64,000 bases of DNA from Aquanectria penicillioides (lineage: Eukaryota > Ascomycota > Sordariomycetes > Hypocreales > Nectriaceae), in contig PYIU01000003.1 of assembly GCA_003415625.1 (NCBI GenBank), positions 620,001-684,000 of the forward strand, read 5' to 3'. The notes beneath the pieces are model-generated. The model ran no database searches. It was not told where the DNA came from and worked only from the letters and a program-made list of their open reading frames with translations. Within the stretch, counting starts at the first letter, position 1. Each line of letters starts with the position of its first letter. This document shows, piece by piece, positions 46,115-58,231 of the stretch. Made by a program: the position numbers and the translations under genes.

Positions 46115-49100
46115 TCAATCCGTCGTCTTCTTCAGCTTACGCTTGATGCGGCGTGTGAATGGCTTCTTCTGTTCTTCTTCCTTTGGAGCAAAGAGGGCGC
46201 TGAGTTGATCGCAAGTGAGCGTAGTCGGGATATGCCCGTCGTCTTGCAGAGCCCGATCAATGATCTCGGACTTGTGCGCCTGCAATTCCGTGATGCGCTC
46301 ATCGATGTTGCCCTCTGTCAAAATTCGCACGAGATACGACTTTTTCTTTTGACCTCTTCGCAAAACCCGGCCGAAGGCTTGTTGCTCCTGAGTCTTGTTC
46401 CACCACGGATCAATGATGATGACTCTGTTGGCAACTGCGAGGTTCAACGATTGGCCACCACAACGCATCGACGCGACCTGATCTTTGTTAGATCTTTTAT
46501 AAGCCCCACTGACTCTTAAAATTTCTTCACTTGCCATGATGTTGCATTTTTGGTCCTCCTCAAAGCACTTGAGCACCTTTCTTCTCGATGCTTCTGCCAC
46601 GGCACCGTTGTAATACAAGAACTTGAGTTTAGCCATACCTAGCATTCGACCCAAGACCTTGGCTGTCATGAGAAATTCGGTGAAGACTAGCCCATATGTT
46701 AGAAGAAGGACACTCTGCCGTGTATATCAGGAGTCCTTACCGATTATCTTGTCTTCCGGGGCCTCTTCCGCCCAAGTCAAAATCACTGCCATCGCGGCAG
46801 TCAACTTGGAGCTAGGTGGCAAGCCGACCTCCCATTCCTTACGGGTCGAGGAAAGGAAGAAGCTATTCTTCTCATCATCAGATTTGATCAGTCGGGTGTT
46901 TTTGTAATCTTGACCCGGTTCTTTGAAGCCTCGCTCTTGCTTCGCTTCCATCCAGATAGACTCGAAAGTTCGCCGCATCCCATCCAGTTGAATCTGCTCG
47001 GAACAGTCGGGATGGACACACTGGATGACCTAGAAATGATGTCAGGCTAACTAATCACTTAATAAAGTGTAGACTCACGCCATTGCTCCGTTTCCGGCCT
47101 AATTCTTTGAAAAAGCATCGTTGGCAGTAAAAGTGTTCACACTAGGTTCGCCAAATTAGCATCCTCGCTCCAACCGGATCCAACACAATACTCACATTAA
47201 GTGCGTGAACCAGATCTCTAGGTGTAGGTTCCTTCTTGCAGACGAAGCAAGTAGCATTATAGACCAAGTTTTCATTGATTGTCAGTGTGAGAAGATTTTG
47301 GATGTTGAAGCATCCTCCAAACGCGTTCTCGCCCGAATGCTCACGCAAAATCTGCAAAAGTTGCAATCCCTTGTCGTATTTGCCAAGCCCAGTGGCAAAC
47401 TGGTCACTATCCTTCAGCTGTTGAGACAACGGCATTGAAGGCATAGCCCCGAGAGTATATTGCAACTGTTGAAGGCTTTTTCTCTCCAATGTCTGTCGGA
47501 AACATTTTTCCATGTTGAATGGGTGAGAGACAGCCTGGCGTAGACGCATGAGCCGCGATCTCTGGATAATGAAAACAGAGTTCTGAGATTGCTTGTTATC
47601 TCCGCCCTCTTGTCTTAATTCGTGCCTCAACATCGTTGCCTGCTTCGGAACGCTCTTGTTGCTGCCTTGTTCCGCGTCTTTGATGATGAGTTGCGCGTAA
47701 TGATCATCAATGGTTCTGGTACAAGAGTCAATCCACTAAATATCATTCAACTGATTTGAGGGTCATAATCAAATTAATAAACTTACTGATAGATGGCTTG
47801 TTCTTCTTTAGAGAGGGGAACACAGACATCATGGGTCTCACTTTCTGGAAGGGGAAGAATTGTGTATCCCATGAAATCATCCTTTAGTGTCCTAGTAAAT
47901 GTCAGTGTCCTGTTTTCATAAGTCGTGGAACCAAAACTTACCGCCTCAGCATAATAGCGCCAACCAAATTGTCAAAGTTGGCGGCTGCTTGCTCCTACAT
48001 ACACAAAAGTTAGCTGAAATCTCATGTCAATTCCTAACCCAGAGTAACCAACACCATAGCAATATGTTTCTTTGTATTGCCGAAAGGTTCCTGTAAAGTT
48101 ACACTCGAGGAACTTGAGGTATGGGTAAAATTCTATTCCAGTGAGCAAGAGATCTTTCCGCAAAGTGTTTCATTCAGTGGCATTACCTTCCGCGTTGTTG
48201 GCGAGAGGCGTGCCACTCAATGCCCAGCGAAATTTGGAACTAAGTGCAAAACAGGCGAGAGAGGCTTCCAGGTTAGCAAATGAAGGGTGCACTAGGAAAG
48301 CATGACATACTTTGACTGGTGCGATTTTTGATGGAATGAGCCTCGTCGAGAATGATCCTATACCAGTCAATCTGGAACAAGTCACCGAGTCTGGCTTCCT
48401 TTTGTCTTTCATAAGATCTGACATCGCTATCACACTTCTCCCTAAGCTCTTGAAGCTCGCTCTTGCTCGGGTATTGATTGCAAAGCTCCCGATAAGTGGT
48501 AATCCTGATCAATGTTAATTTCATTTCTCGATATCAGACTTGGTGGGACTTGCACAATCCAACTGTCTTTATACTCATCAATGTCCTCGTCCTCGACCTT
48601 AGAGTAAATCTTGATTTCTCCAAAGTTGTTGCAGTGCTGTTTGATCTCTCTCTTCCACTGGAGTGCAACTTGATGATTGGGGACAACGACCAAAGTAGTC
48701 CTGCTGAACTGTTGGACGTCCTCTTGGTGTGGGGGATTGCCGACAATCGTGTTCAGGGTCATCACTGTCTTTCCCATCCCCATAACGTCGGCCACAATTC
48801 CACCGTATGGTGGAAAGCGGTCTAATTCTCTCTTTACCATCCAAGCCGAGGCGACTAGTTGGTAGTGCTCGAGACAGCATTTCATACCCTCAAGCTGAAA
48901 CTTACCATCTAGTGCCTTAACTTTGCCACGCCCAAAGAGTCTGGCAGCTTCTTTTAGCTGACTTCTCTGATCTTTGGAATGCCTGGTGTCAGGAGAAATG
49001 CGTCTGAACTGAGCGAACTGCTCTTTTTTCGTTGTAGCTTGAAAATCCGGCATGACAGGAAGCTTGGTGTTCGGTGCAGTGGCATCGGGGTTTTGAAGTT

Positions 49101-49743
49101 GATTGATGATATTCTGACCAGTGTTACCTGGTCCTCGCGAAGCCTGAGAATGAGCAGAGGTTTTCTGAACCTTTCGATGTTTCTTCCTCTGCGCCATGTC
49201 TTCTTTTTCATGGAGGCGTGCCACAAATTCCCGTGCATCTTTGGCGGGAGATCGCCGTGTCTTGGTAGGTTGTCCGGATCTTCTCTTCCGTTTGGGCGTT
49301 GACTTAGCACAGTCTGAGGCTTCATCTTCGTAATCATCATCATGTGCTTCGTTTGAAGATTCCTCTGAAGAGGAGGTGAGCTCAAATAAGAACAATGCAT
49401 CTGAAACCTCATTGGAGTTGTCCTTTGAGCCAAGTCCTGGCTGAGATGACACACTATTTGTCAGTGATATCTTCTCCAAATGCTCCTTTTTAATGGTAAT
49501 CTCTGAGCTCTCCATCATACTGTGCTCTTCAGACTTAATTTTTGTAGATTCCAGCTCGGTCTTGATGGAAGATGACTTGCCCAAATTGGCTTCTTCACCC
49601 ATGACAAGTTTGGTTTGTTTATCTCCGATTTTGACGAAACCTGTGTCGCAGACGGTCAAGGTTGTCGGAGGGTCGACACTTCGTGTTTCATCTCTCATCT
49701 CTTGGGGTCTGTCGCCCTCCATTTGAGACTGATATTCCTCCAT
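46115..49743 (-). CDS. RING-containing SNF2-family ATPase (Rad5/Rad16/HLTF type)
   Basis: Eleven exons (49743-48575, 48504-48311, 48264-48187, 48132-48053, 47994-47942, 47891-47787, 47715-47196, 47141-47079, 47029-46741, 46686-46535, 46477-46115) join to 1,021 residues. The N-terminal 280 residues are charged and probably disordered, with a basic patch (K-R-K-R-R). The first helicase half has MGMGKT (321-326), DEAH (443-446) and L-S-G-T-P-L. A C3HC4 RING finger (about 716-763: C-F-V-C, then C-E-H-F-Y-C-Q-R-C, then C-V-H-P-D-C) is inserted before the second half, which has V-F-T-E-F, R-C-G-G-Q-S-L-N-L, D-P-W-W-N and Q-A-F-G-R-V-L-R-R-G-Q. This layout is that of DNA translocases with ubiquitin-ligase RINGs in repair or chromatin work. 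There is no HIRAN domain, so it is not an obvious Rad5 orthologue. The first junction (exons 1-2) and the donor of exon 4 are uncertain. Base composition is AT-richer than in neighbouring genes. Confidence 0.85.
46478..46534 (-). other. GC-AG intron in the SNF2 gene
   Basis: A 57-base intron with donor GCAAGT and acceptor CAG, and a TCTAAC branch sequence before the acceptor. Removing it joins C-N-I-M to V-A-S-M-R-C-G-G, the expected helicase motif V. It is a multiple of three with no in-frame stop, so an unspliced transcript would insert 19 residues instead of ending translation. Confidence 0.8.
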
Positions 49744-50706
49744 AATGAGGTGTAAATTCTACCAGAAGAAGTCAGAGTCCAAGACGAGGAGAGCTAAAAC
49801 AGAAGGAGGGAGGCTGTTCGCTGATGAGATGAATGCGTAAATCAACATTCATATTACTTCATTCCAATACGATTTGAAGTTCAATGATAGAAAATCACAG
49901 GCGAATTGCTCGAAGAACTTACCAGTTCAAATAGACTTGCATTTGAAGGCGGTAATCTCTTGCAAGTATAACTTGCCGCTTGAGAACTGTAGTTCAAGAA
50001 AATTGACCAATACCAGGAATGGGATCGGGAAGATGCTGTGATCAAACCTGATGAATTAGAAGATGAGGTACTGCTAGAAGTTGAAGGATAGGCAGGACAG
50101 CTCAGAAGAGGAGGGAAATGCTCGAGAGAATGTGTACTGCTCAAGCACTTCAATATGGAGGCACTAGCAAGGCAAGTACGGGCAAAGAACTGCTCTGCAG
50201 TGTGGATTGAGTGAAGAATAGAGAATTCGACTGCTTGTGAGAAAGGTAAGGAGATGTGAAGTTGGAAGAGAGGAAGGGATAGAAGAGGAGTTGGGCTTCA
50301 AGTGTGCAGTGTTAGCTAGCACTGCAAACAGTGAATCACTGCGCATCCATGTTTATGTGCCTAACTGGGAGCTACAGGTTGAGCTAGATATTGCGGCATG
50401 CTGAGCTTCGTTTGGAGCAGGTCAACCTCATAGGGCTCCAACTTGACTAACAACCAACGAAGCGTTGTTGAAACTCGTTCAAAAATAGTTGGGCAGGTGG
50501 TGCAAACAGTCTCCGACTCTTGGAGCATTGGATGATTGGAAGACAGCATGATGGAAATTGTCTTCACATTACTGTGTAATTCTCAAAAACTCGTAGGTAT
50601 CTCATTTATCTTGCGATCGATCCAAATAGTTTGCCAAATCTCTTCCTCCCAATCTATTGAGCAATGCCTCATTTAATGCCCATATGAAGCCAACATTTAT
50701 GGCATC
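49744..50706. other. Intergenic region upstream of the SNF2 gene
   Basis: Likely promoter and leader of the SNF2 gene, AT-richer than the window average. Short open frames on both strands show no domain. Confidence 0.5.
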
Positions 50707-50916
50707 TCAACACCCGCCGCCGCCACCACCGCCACCGCCGCCGCCGCCGCCTGTTGCTGTAATCGCGGCCACAACTCCTGCGTGTCTGCGTTGGCGGCGC
50801 CGCTTCTCCGCGCGCCTTCCGTCTGATGGGTATGAGTAGATAGGCTGTTGCACTACGACAGGTCTAGGCCCGTACTGATAATCTTGATAGTAATCCTTCT
50901 TTCGTCCAAAACACAT
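50707..50916 (-). CDS. Small basic protein with poly-glycine tail, unknown function
   Basis: A 69-residue ORF starts M-C-F-G-R-K-K-D-Y-Y, passes through a Tyr/Pro/Val/Gln stretch and a highly basic patch (E-K-R-R-R-Q-R-R-H), and ends in 13 glycines and one Cys before TGA. The glycines are encoded by a GGC/GGT repeat at about 50713-50751. Small M-C-F-G proteins of this form occur in Sordariomycetes, and the N-terminal Cys could be lipid-modified, but I know no function. The ATG at 50916 is preferred over the in-frame start at 50967 because the added residues lack that pattern. The repeat may vary in length and could also be read out of frame. Confidence 0.5.
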   Translation of the reverse strand: MCFGRKKDYYQDYQYGPRPVVVQQPIYSYPSDGRRAEKRRRQRRHAGVVAAITATGGGGGGGGGGGGGC

Positions 50917-53900
50917 GATGTGCAAAGTTTGTGTAAAAGGTTCTTGGAAAAAGAAGTGCGATTGCAAGCCGTAATAAATGAGGACAGCTGTGTGGTTGGT
51001 TGTGCTTCAGTAGCGCGTGTGTGGCTGATTGGCTCAATCAAGTACCAACCAGAGTCTTGCTAGGCCGTGATGAGCTAAGTCGTGTTTTGTGTCGTTGAGT
51101 TTTGTTGGTTAGACAGGTTTGGTGGCTTGAAAAGAATATGACGTGTTTGCATACAAAGTGTGGAGGAGATTGAGTTGTATTGAATTGGATTGAATGTGAC
51201 TGATGATGGATTGGACTCTTGGATTTCTGGAGGTCTCCTCCCTCTTTAATACTTGTCAAGATGATTATTATTACGAACGTGACACTCTGATACTCAAGAT
51301 AGAACAATCTCAATACTCGCGCAGCTACGTGTCATTTGGGGCAGGTAATCCTTCATGAAGAGTGGGAACTTTGCTGACATGGTTGCCATTCAGGAAGGCT
51401 TTTCGCGTGGTCATGTCCCTATTCAGAATGACGGGAGGCTGTGCACCACCTCAGCCCAACGCCTGCTCCGCACAGAACCATGCGCACAGAAAGTTAGCCC
51501 TGCCAGGGCGAAAAGCCCCTGATCATATGTTGGCAGGCGACAATGACATTACCTCCGCTAATGCCGGTTTGCCCCCCCTGCTTGGTGTCGCCAATGGTTG
51601 TCCTTCGTTTAGCCAGCAGGGTACGGAAGAGGAAAGATCTGAAAGTTGTGTTACGTCGATCAGGGCAATTGGCGTTGCGCACAATGGTCGTCGGCGTATC
51701 TTGATCATGTTGGGTTATTTCAATATGGTGATTTCCTTGAAGAATCCTCATCGCACAATTAATGAGGTATTCACCCAGTCTGAACGGTGAGTACTAATCA
51801 GCATGTCGGGGTCACCGCGCTAAGTTGAGTGCGTTTGGCTTGGATGGAGTAACACAAGCCCGAGCATGGCACCCCATAGGACCTCATAGTTGCTGGCCGT
51901 GTAGCCGATGATCATTTGTGCAGCACCTGAGATTTCGGCATCATATTGGCTCGACCGTCTGTTCTCATATTGCTGCGGTCCGAATTTATGGGATCTGCCG
52001 AATTCGTAGCCGCTGTATTCTGTCACGTTGGTTGAGGCATCGCCACTGGTCCGAAAATCTCGTGAAACCATAAAGCCACCAATGGCGGTCATTTGCGGAC
52101 GACTTGTCGGACCAGTCTGAGTCGGGGCAACGCGGCTGCGCCTATTTGATCGGCATCATATTACTACTCATTGCCAAGGATATTGTCTGCAGGTTGCAAG
52201 ACTCAGACTGGACTTTGAAGCACATGGCTACTGATTCGAGTTGGTTCAGCCTCACACGCTCGATTCGCACTATCTTGGGATTAGCGTTCATCTCAGCGAT
52301 CTCTGATACACTGCCAGGTATGGCAAGCCAATCCCTCTTCTACATCATATGAATAAAGGATTAATGCAGAAAAGCAGCAACCGAAGATGTCTGAAGCTCA
52401 GGTGACCTTGACGGGGTTCCCTCATTTTTGTTTTTCTTTTCCTTCTTTTTCCTTCTTCTGTTGTCTTTCGACGCACCCATCTCGCTATTGCCCGAGTGGG
52501 GTACCCACCAAGAAATCGCATTTTGTGTCGGACTTGGCCTTCCCTCGTCTCTACTCCACAAGGTTGAGATGAAACCACACGACTGGAATGCCGTGATCAA
52601 TAGTTTGACAGGTCTGTAGAGAAACGCTTTCGGATAGCAGGATAGAGCCGCGGCTGAGCCGGCACCAGTGAGATGCCACAAGCAGATGCCGAGGATGCCA
52701 GGCAGCCTAACGATCAAAGCAGGCTGATTCAGCGCTTTCAGATCTCGTAGCAGAGGAATTCCAAAGGCAAAATCTCCCAAAACGGGATACAGAGTTCAGG
52801 CGATTCCCGCGGGATGTTTGATGGCTGTCCACGTTTGGGAATGTCGCCCCCCCTTGACACGACGGATTCCAATCGGGAACAAACAAGCTGAGCATCCGAG
52901 ACAATGAATGATAACCTTTCCATTCTCGGCCGACAAGATGGCGCGCTATCGACTTTAAAAATCGAGGATCAGTCGATGTTGATTCAGGTGGATCATTGAT
53001 GAGAGATCAATTTGAATCATGCTCTATGTGTTCGATACGTGTCTGTCATCATGATGTCAAAATGAGAGCCGAGGCCTTGGACGTCTTTTGGGTCGGCCAG
53101 TCAGCAAATGCAAGGGGAGGTTTCTATCCAGGATAGGTTTGATCTTTGCTTTTGCGTGCGGAGTGATTGTGCTGAAAGGAGAAAACATGTTGCCGCCTGA
53201 TCCAGGCTGTTGGTGTATGGCCATGCGCCTCTTGATCACTCATTTCCTCGGAGGTGCAAGTAATGCCGTTTCAAAAAAAAATAAAAAATATGATCGATTC
53301 ATCTTGCGGGCAAACTGGAACCGTGCTTCACCGCAGTGAATCAGAAATTGCTGGTGTAAAGGGCCTCTAGAGCTATCTCTATGAATCGTCACGCCAAGGA
53401 AGCAAGGCGAATAGTGTCAAGGTCGACTTGTCGGCTTGCATAGTGCCGGGGCCTACCTAGACTAGGGAAGGAGCACAAGCATTCCGTCAGAGAGCGGAAG
53501 GGCAAAATGTTTCTTTTGGCGGAAACGTTGGGATGTGTTGTTTGCGCACTGACATTAAGGTGAGGGGAGGAGGAACCCTTCCCGCGTCGTTCCGCTACTG
53601 ACATCTGCGGGTGATGCTCGGATCAGATCAGGACAAGGACTCCTGGACAACACAATTGCAACCGTCCGCCGCCACCTCCAAGGAGTCAAGGACCCGAGGC
53701 CAAAAGCAATTTGCGAGCGGACAGTATGTAGCACAGCAAGAAGTAAAGAGGCATGCCAACGAGTCCCGTCACTATTCGCTCATGACCCGCAACTTGCCAT
53801 GCATAACCAACTCGCTTCTGTCCATTCCCAGTCGACGCAGCACTCTCTCGCGTCTCTCGTGTCGTGCGGATGCAACCATGTGTGGGATGGGATGCGGGAC

Positions 53901-55562
53901 GCAAGCTCGCGTGGCCCATAGGCCGGCCCAGCCAAGCATCTCGTTTCGTTATCTCCCCAAACCTCCCCAGTTTGAGAGGCTCCAGTCTGTGCGCGGCGGG
54001 GGCCTGCAAGATACCTGCCAGCTCCATCAGGCCACATGCCGACCTCTTCTCCGACTATCTCCACCATTTGGCCGCCCGGGCTAGGGCTTGGCTCCGAGGT
54101 TTAGAGCGGCATCGCGGGCCCGGTGCCGCCTCGAGCCGCGTTGATCAACAGCACCAAACGTGAACCTTAGAGAGCATCGTCGTCGCCTCTCCCACTCGAC
54201 CCTTTTTCCCCCCCTCTTTCTTGCCGGCGCTGGTGGTGGATAGAGTTGGACCGGGTCCCCCGTCGAGAACGCCATAGACCAAATTGTCACGCTTCAAATG
54301 CGGTGCCGCAATGAATTAGCAATGGATTGGGATAGTCAGGTCGACCAACCACCAGATTGAGTCCTGGTGTCATGGAGTTTTGGCGTCAGTGCCGCCTGCT
54401 TGCACCAGTTTTCCCTCTCACGACCTACTTCATCTGCACTCGTCTCGCGTCTCAGAGCCAGCCCATCACTGATTCTGGTGTCCTTGGCTGTGTCTTGGGC
54501 GTTGTGGTTTCTCGCTTGGCGGCTCGTGGCTGTCGTTCTTGATCGTTGCTCCCCGAGTGGTACGTCATTGGCTCCCTCGCCTGTGCTTGGCCTCTTCCAA
54601 GTGTCTCTTCTCAGCGGCTCCTCTCAGACTTCTCCGCCTAGCATCTCCGCCCTTTCTGCTCCCTCTGTAATGCGTCTGCGCGGCTATAGCCGTCGTCTTG
54701 GTCGACTCTGGAATGGAATCAGGCGTGGCTCGGAGAGGTGAATACACACTCATTGTGCGCCATTGACCCGGCTCTGTCCCTTCTGTTGTCTCCTCTCCCT
54801 CCTTTTTTTTTTCTCTATTTTGTTTCTCGCACCTCCCGCTCGGCCTCTTGCGTCCTCTCGCCTCTCATCCCTCTCCCAACGTCTCGCACGGCTCCTCACG
54901 CAAAGCATCGTTTAAGCCAAAACCCTGATTTTGCCTCAAATAGCTGGAGGCTTTGGGTTCCCGTCTAAAAGGGCGCCGCCGCAATTAACCTTGCGCCTTG
55001 CCCATCCCGGGCACTGATTCGGGGCCGGGCGACCGCAAGTGAGGCAGGAACGGAATCGAAACTCAAAGTGCACCTTCCATTGACACCAGACACCTGCACC
55101 ATCCCCCAAACACCACATATCCGATCACCTACACACGCCAAATGCCAGACGCCAAACGCCAGCAACCCATCCTGAACGCCATCTCCGCTCTCCACTCCTC
55201 GCTTCGCTTAATTGTAGCTGCCTCTTCCGCTACCCGCCCTCGGCTACTGACTCTGGCGCTGACTCTCCCGCAGGTTTATCCATCTATTTCTCCCACGCCA
55301 AGATCTTCAGGCTGCTGGCCACGCGGGTTCTTCTTCATTCTTGTTCATTTTTCTCATATGATCGTTATCCCATGATGCTGCCTCCCGTCAATTCTGTCTT
55401 CCAACAGCGCCCTCGAAGCTAAGCCAACAAGGTCCAACAAGACGAACCGACTAGAACAGTCCGTGGCGGCGACGGCCGAGGCCCCCACGGCCTCGATAGT
55501 ACCCCGCGCATTTTACACCATCACTCCAGATCCATTACTCGACCTGAAGCACCAACGACACA
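50917..55562. other. Gene-free region with a possible eroded gene
   Basis: No intact gene was found. Around 51.5-52.8 kb, minus-strand fragments look faintly protein-like: a membrane-like piece near 52.6-52.8 kb (D-F-A-F-G-I-P-L-L) and a polar tail near 51.8-52.1 kb (with G-R-S-H-K). They are separated by stops, and I could not join them. From 54.7 kb the sequence becomes C/T-rich and leads into the receptor gene. Confidence 0.45.
54775..54900 (+). promoter_or_regulatory. C/T-rich promoter tract upstream of the Gpr1-like receptor
   Basis: A strongly pyrimidine-rich plus-strand tract (including a T10 run) lies 660-790 bases before the chosen ATG. In filamentous fungi such tracts often lie just upstream of the transcription start, which would imply a long 5' leader here. 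Confidence 0.35.
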
Positions 55563-57375
55563 ATGTTACAAAGATTTCGCCATGGGATGTGGTCATTATT
55601 AGCCAGATGGTTGGCCCCGAGATCGACTCTAGACACGCGGGAAGTGGCAAACGAAAAGGCACCTAAGTTGGCATTCGACCAGACCTATGCCCTTCACGTT
55701 GCTTCAGTCATCACTGCCGGCGCCAGTGTCCTACTGGGCATCCTGACTACCTACTGGTTCTTTAGAATGAGGAGGAGTTTCCGCCATGAGTGAGTCCTGT
55801 TCAATTCATCAACCTCTCACCTCTCTTTTCACATACCCCGCTAACAGTCACGGTAGTCTCATTATGATGCTCATTGGGAGCGATTTGTTCAAGGGATTTT
55901 GGTTCCTCATCTTCCCGGCCGTCGAGATGGTCCAGGGTACAATCCCTTCGAATTCAAAGTTCTGTCAAGCCAATGGCTTCTTCCTCACAGTTAGCATAGG
56001 GGCTTCCGATGTCGCTGTGATGCTCATCACGCTTCATACCGGTCTTTACATCTTCCGCGGACAACAGGGCCTATACCCTTACCGAAGGTACGCCTACACG
56101 GCGTTCTTAATCATTCCCATTTTCATGGCCCTGCTGGCGTTCATCAACAAACTCGCCTACGTCAACACCGGGCAGTTCTGTTACCTACCATATGATCCCA
56201 TGTGGACACGGCTCGCCCTGAGCTGGGTCCCTCGATACTTTACCTTTGCAGCTATTCTCTGCATTAGTGTGGCCATCTATATCTATGTTGGAGTTCTGAT
56301 GCGAGGCTTCGAGGGGGTTAAAGTCGTTGGAGAAACGCATCCCTCGATTATGAGCACTTCTGACGAGCCCACAAGAACCGGCTCTGTGCCTCCGACTCCT
56401 TCGATCATGCGCCACGGTCTGATTCCATCGATTGCTTCTTCCCGCCGAGAATCGAAAGATGATCAAGGACGAAAACACTCGGCCTCGACAATGAGCACTC
56501 TGCGCCTAGACCTATCACCCACAAAGCTTCATCACCCTAATCTAGGAACAGGATCTTACCCTGCTGCCAGATCGAAGGTAAGTGAGATGGGTATCAAGGA
56601 ATCATTTGCAGAGCTCGAGAAGGGCGAGGGCTCGGAGTCGGATCCGAAAAATACAGATGTCGGGCAAGAGTTGACAATACCCGACGAAATTCACTTTTCT
56701 GGATCACCAAGTGACACCCAATTTCCCGATCTTCCCATGCTTTTCTTGAGCCCTACTGGAGATGAAAACGGTTTTTGGAATCGGCCTCTCACTTCGACAG
56801 CATTTAGATCTCGAACGCCCTCTTTGCCCCACATCTCCACAGTGCTTCGACGAGGGCCAGACGGCCCAAGAAGCATCATGTCAGACAATGCCATCCTGCC
56901 GAGGCCCAAGCTAGATGCCGGCCAGGTAGCCAAGACACGAGAGACAATTCGCAAACAAGTCAGGCACGTCTTCATCTACCCTGTCGCATACCTTGTGATT
57001 TGGATCATCCCATTCATTGTCCATCTCACAGCCTATGGCAAGGGAGCTCCGTTCGGCTTGAGAGTAGCCAGTATCGTCTCTCTGTGCTCACAGGGCCTTG
57101 TTGATGCGACAATTTTCTCATGGAAGGAGAAGCCATGGCTACATACCCGACGCCTCGGACAGAGGTTCAGCTTCGCGTGTTGGGGGGAGAAGGGCCAGAA
57201 CGATGGGATGCAGACGAATGCCGGGCGAACCAGAGAAGAAATGATGCTCGACGGAAGAATGGCCAGGCAACGGCGAGATAGAGAGATGGCAGAGCGCCAA
57301 CATGAACCTCAGACTACCCGGAAAGGGGCTTCCGATTGGTGGGACCAAGATAACATGGGGGATGATATGGCTTAG
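55563..57375 (+). CDS. GPR1: Gpr1/Git3-type G-protein-coupled receptor
   Basis: Two exons (55563-55789, 55857-57375) with a 67-base intron give 581 residues. Seven helices are visible: about 45-67, 77-97, 117-140, 155-173, 203-223, 446-466 and 480-497. A third cytoplasmic loop of about 220 Ser/Pro-rich residues follows helix 5. Cys at about 112 and 184 could form the usual extracellular disulfide. Segments such as Y-A-L-H-V-A-S, L-A-L-S-W-V-P-R-Y and the K-E-K-P-W just after helix 7 match the fungal glucose/amino-acid receptor family that signals through a Gpa2-type G-alpha to cAMP-PKA. The ligand is unknown. The ATG at 55563 (ACACAATG) joins best; an upstream frame from 55463 has only a GTG and reads in another phase. 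The intron falls between helices 1 and 2, with the branch site CTAAC near 55841. Confidence 0.85.
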
Positions 57376-58231
57376 AGATAAGCAAGGCGAGAAAGAGAAA
57401 GAAAGAAACTAAAGGTGATAATTTAGTTGTACATGGAGGATATAACGGTGGCGTCGAACTATGAACGACATATAAATCACGAAACTGGAAGAGGGACTCT
57501 GGCATGATACCCAGGACTAGGGGCGAACCGATAGAGAGGGGGGAGAGGCGCTTTGCATATTACTTTTTTTTACATTGACAGGCGTTGGGCTGGGTAGCAT
57601 ATCGAATGGCACGGGCATGGTTTGGGAGATCTTTTGAACGTTGCATCTACAGATTTGGGACAATTGGCGCACTCGGTTAGATGGAGAGGGGCCCAGAAAG
57701 AAGAGGGTTCATTATACAGTAAAGAAGAAATATACTTGGTCAAGTTTGAGCGCTCATCAATCACATGTCAAAAACATCCTTAATAAACCACAGAGGAGCC
57801 CCTCCATGACCAGCAAAAAAAAATAAAAAAATAAAAAATAAAAAGAGAGAGAAGAAGAAAGAAATTTCAACACACGGGGTGTATCTCGGTTCGATTCGAA
57901 GTGCTTCCCGCATCTTCAATTCATCCAATGTATACCCACCCGTACCCAAGATAAGTGGTGAACCCTTGTAAATTTGTACTCCGTAACCGGGCAATACTTT
58001 ACGTACTACCGGTACCTACCTAATGCACAATCTACCGTACCAAAGAGTACTTTTATCCTACCCATGTACGAATACATCTGTTGCAATTGGACGCTGTCAA
58101 ATCAAGCCCCCTCTTTTTTTTTCTTCCATCTCTCGTGGTGCGCTTGGGCTTCTCTCGTATGTACACACGGTGCATGGTGTGGCGGTGGGCGTGATTCTAC
58201 AAACCCCTCATCCCCCATGTCTTTCGGTTTA
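57376..58231. other. Convergent intergenic region
   Basis: 3' flanks of the receptor gene (+) and the amidotransferase gene (-). It includes A-rich AAAT tracts near 57817-57843 and a CGGTACCTACCTA motif at about 58010-58021. No gene is visible. Confidence 0.55.

Noticed and set aside
55463..55666. Alternative first exon for the Gpr1-like receptor
   Set aside because: It begins with GTG, reads in another phase and has no donor that joins the receptor; the ATG at 55563 joins cleanly.
57880..57900. tRNA B-box-like string (ggttcgattcg)
   Set aside because: No matching A box, no cloverleaf stems, and it sits next to an A-rich tract.
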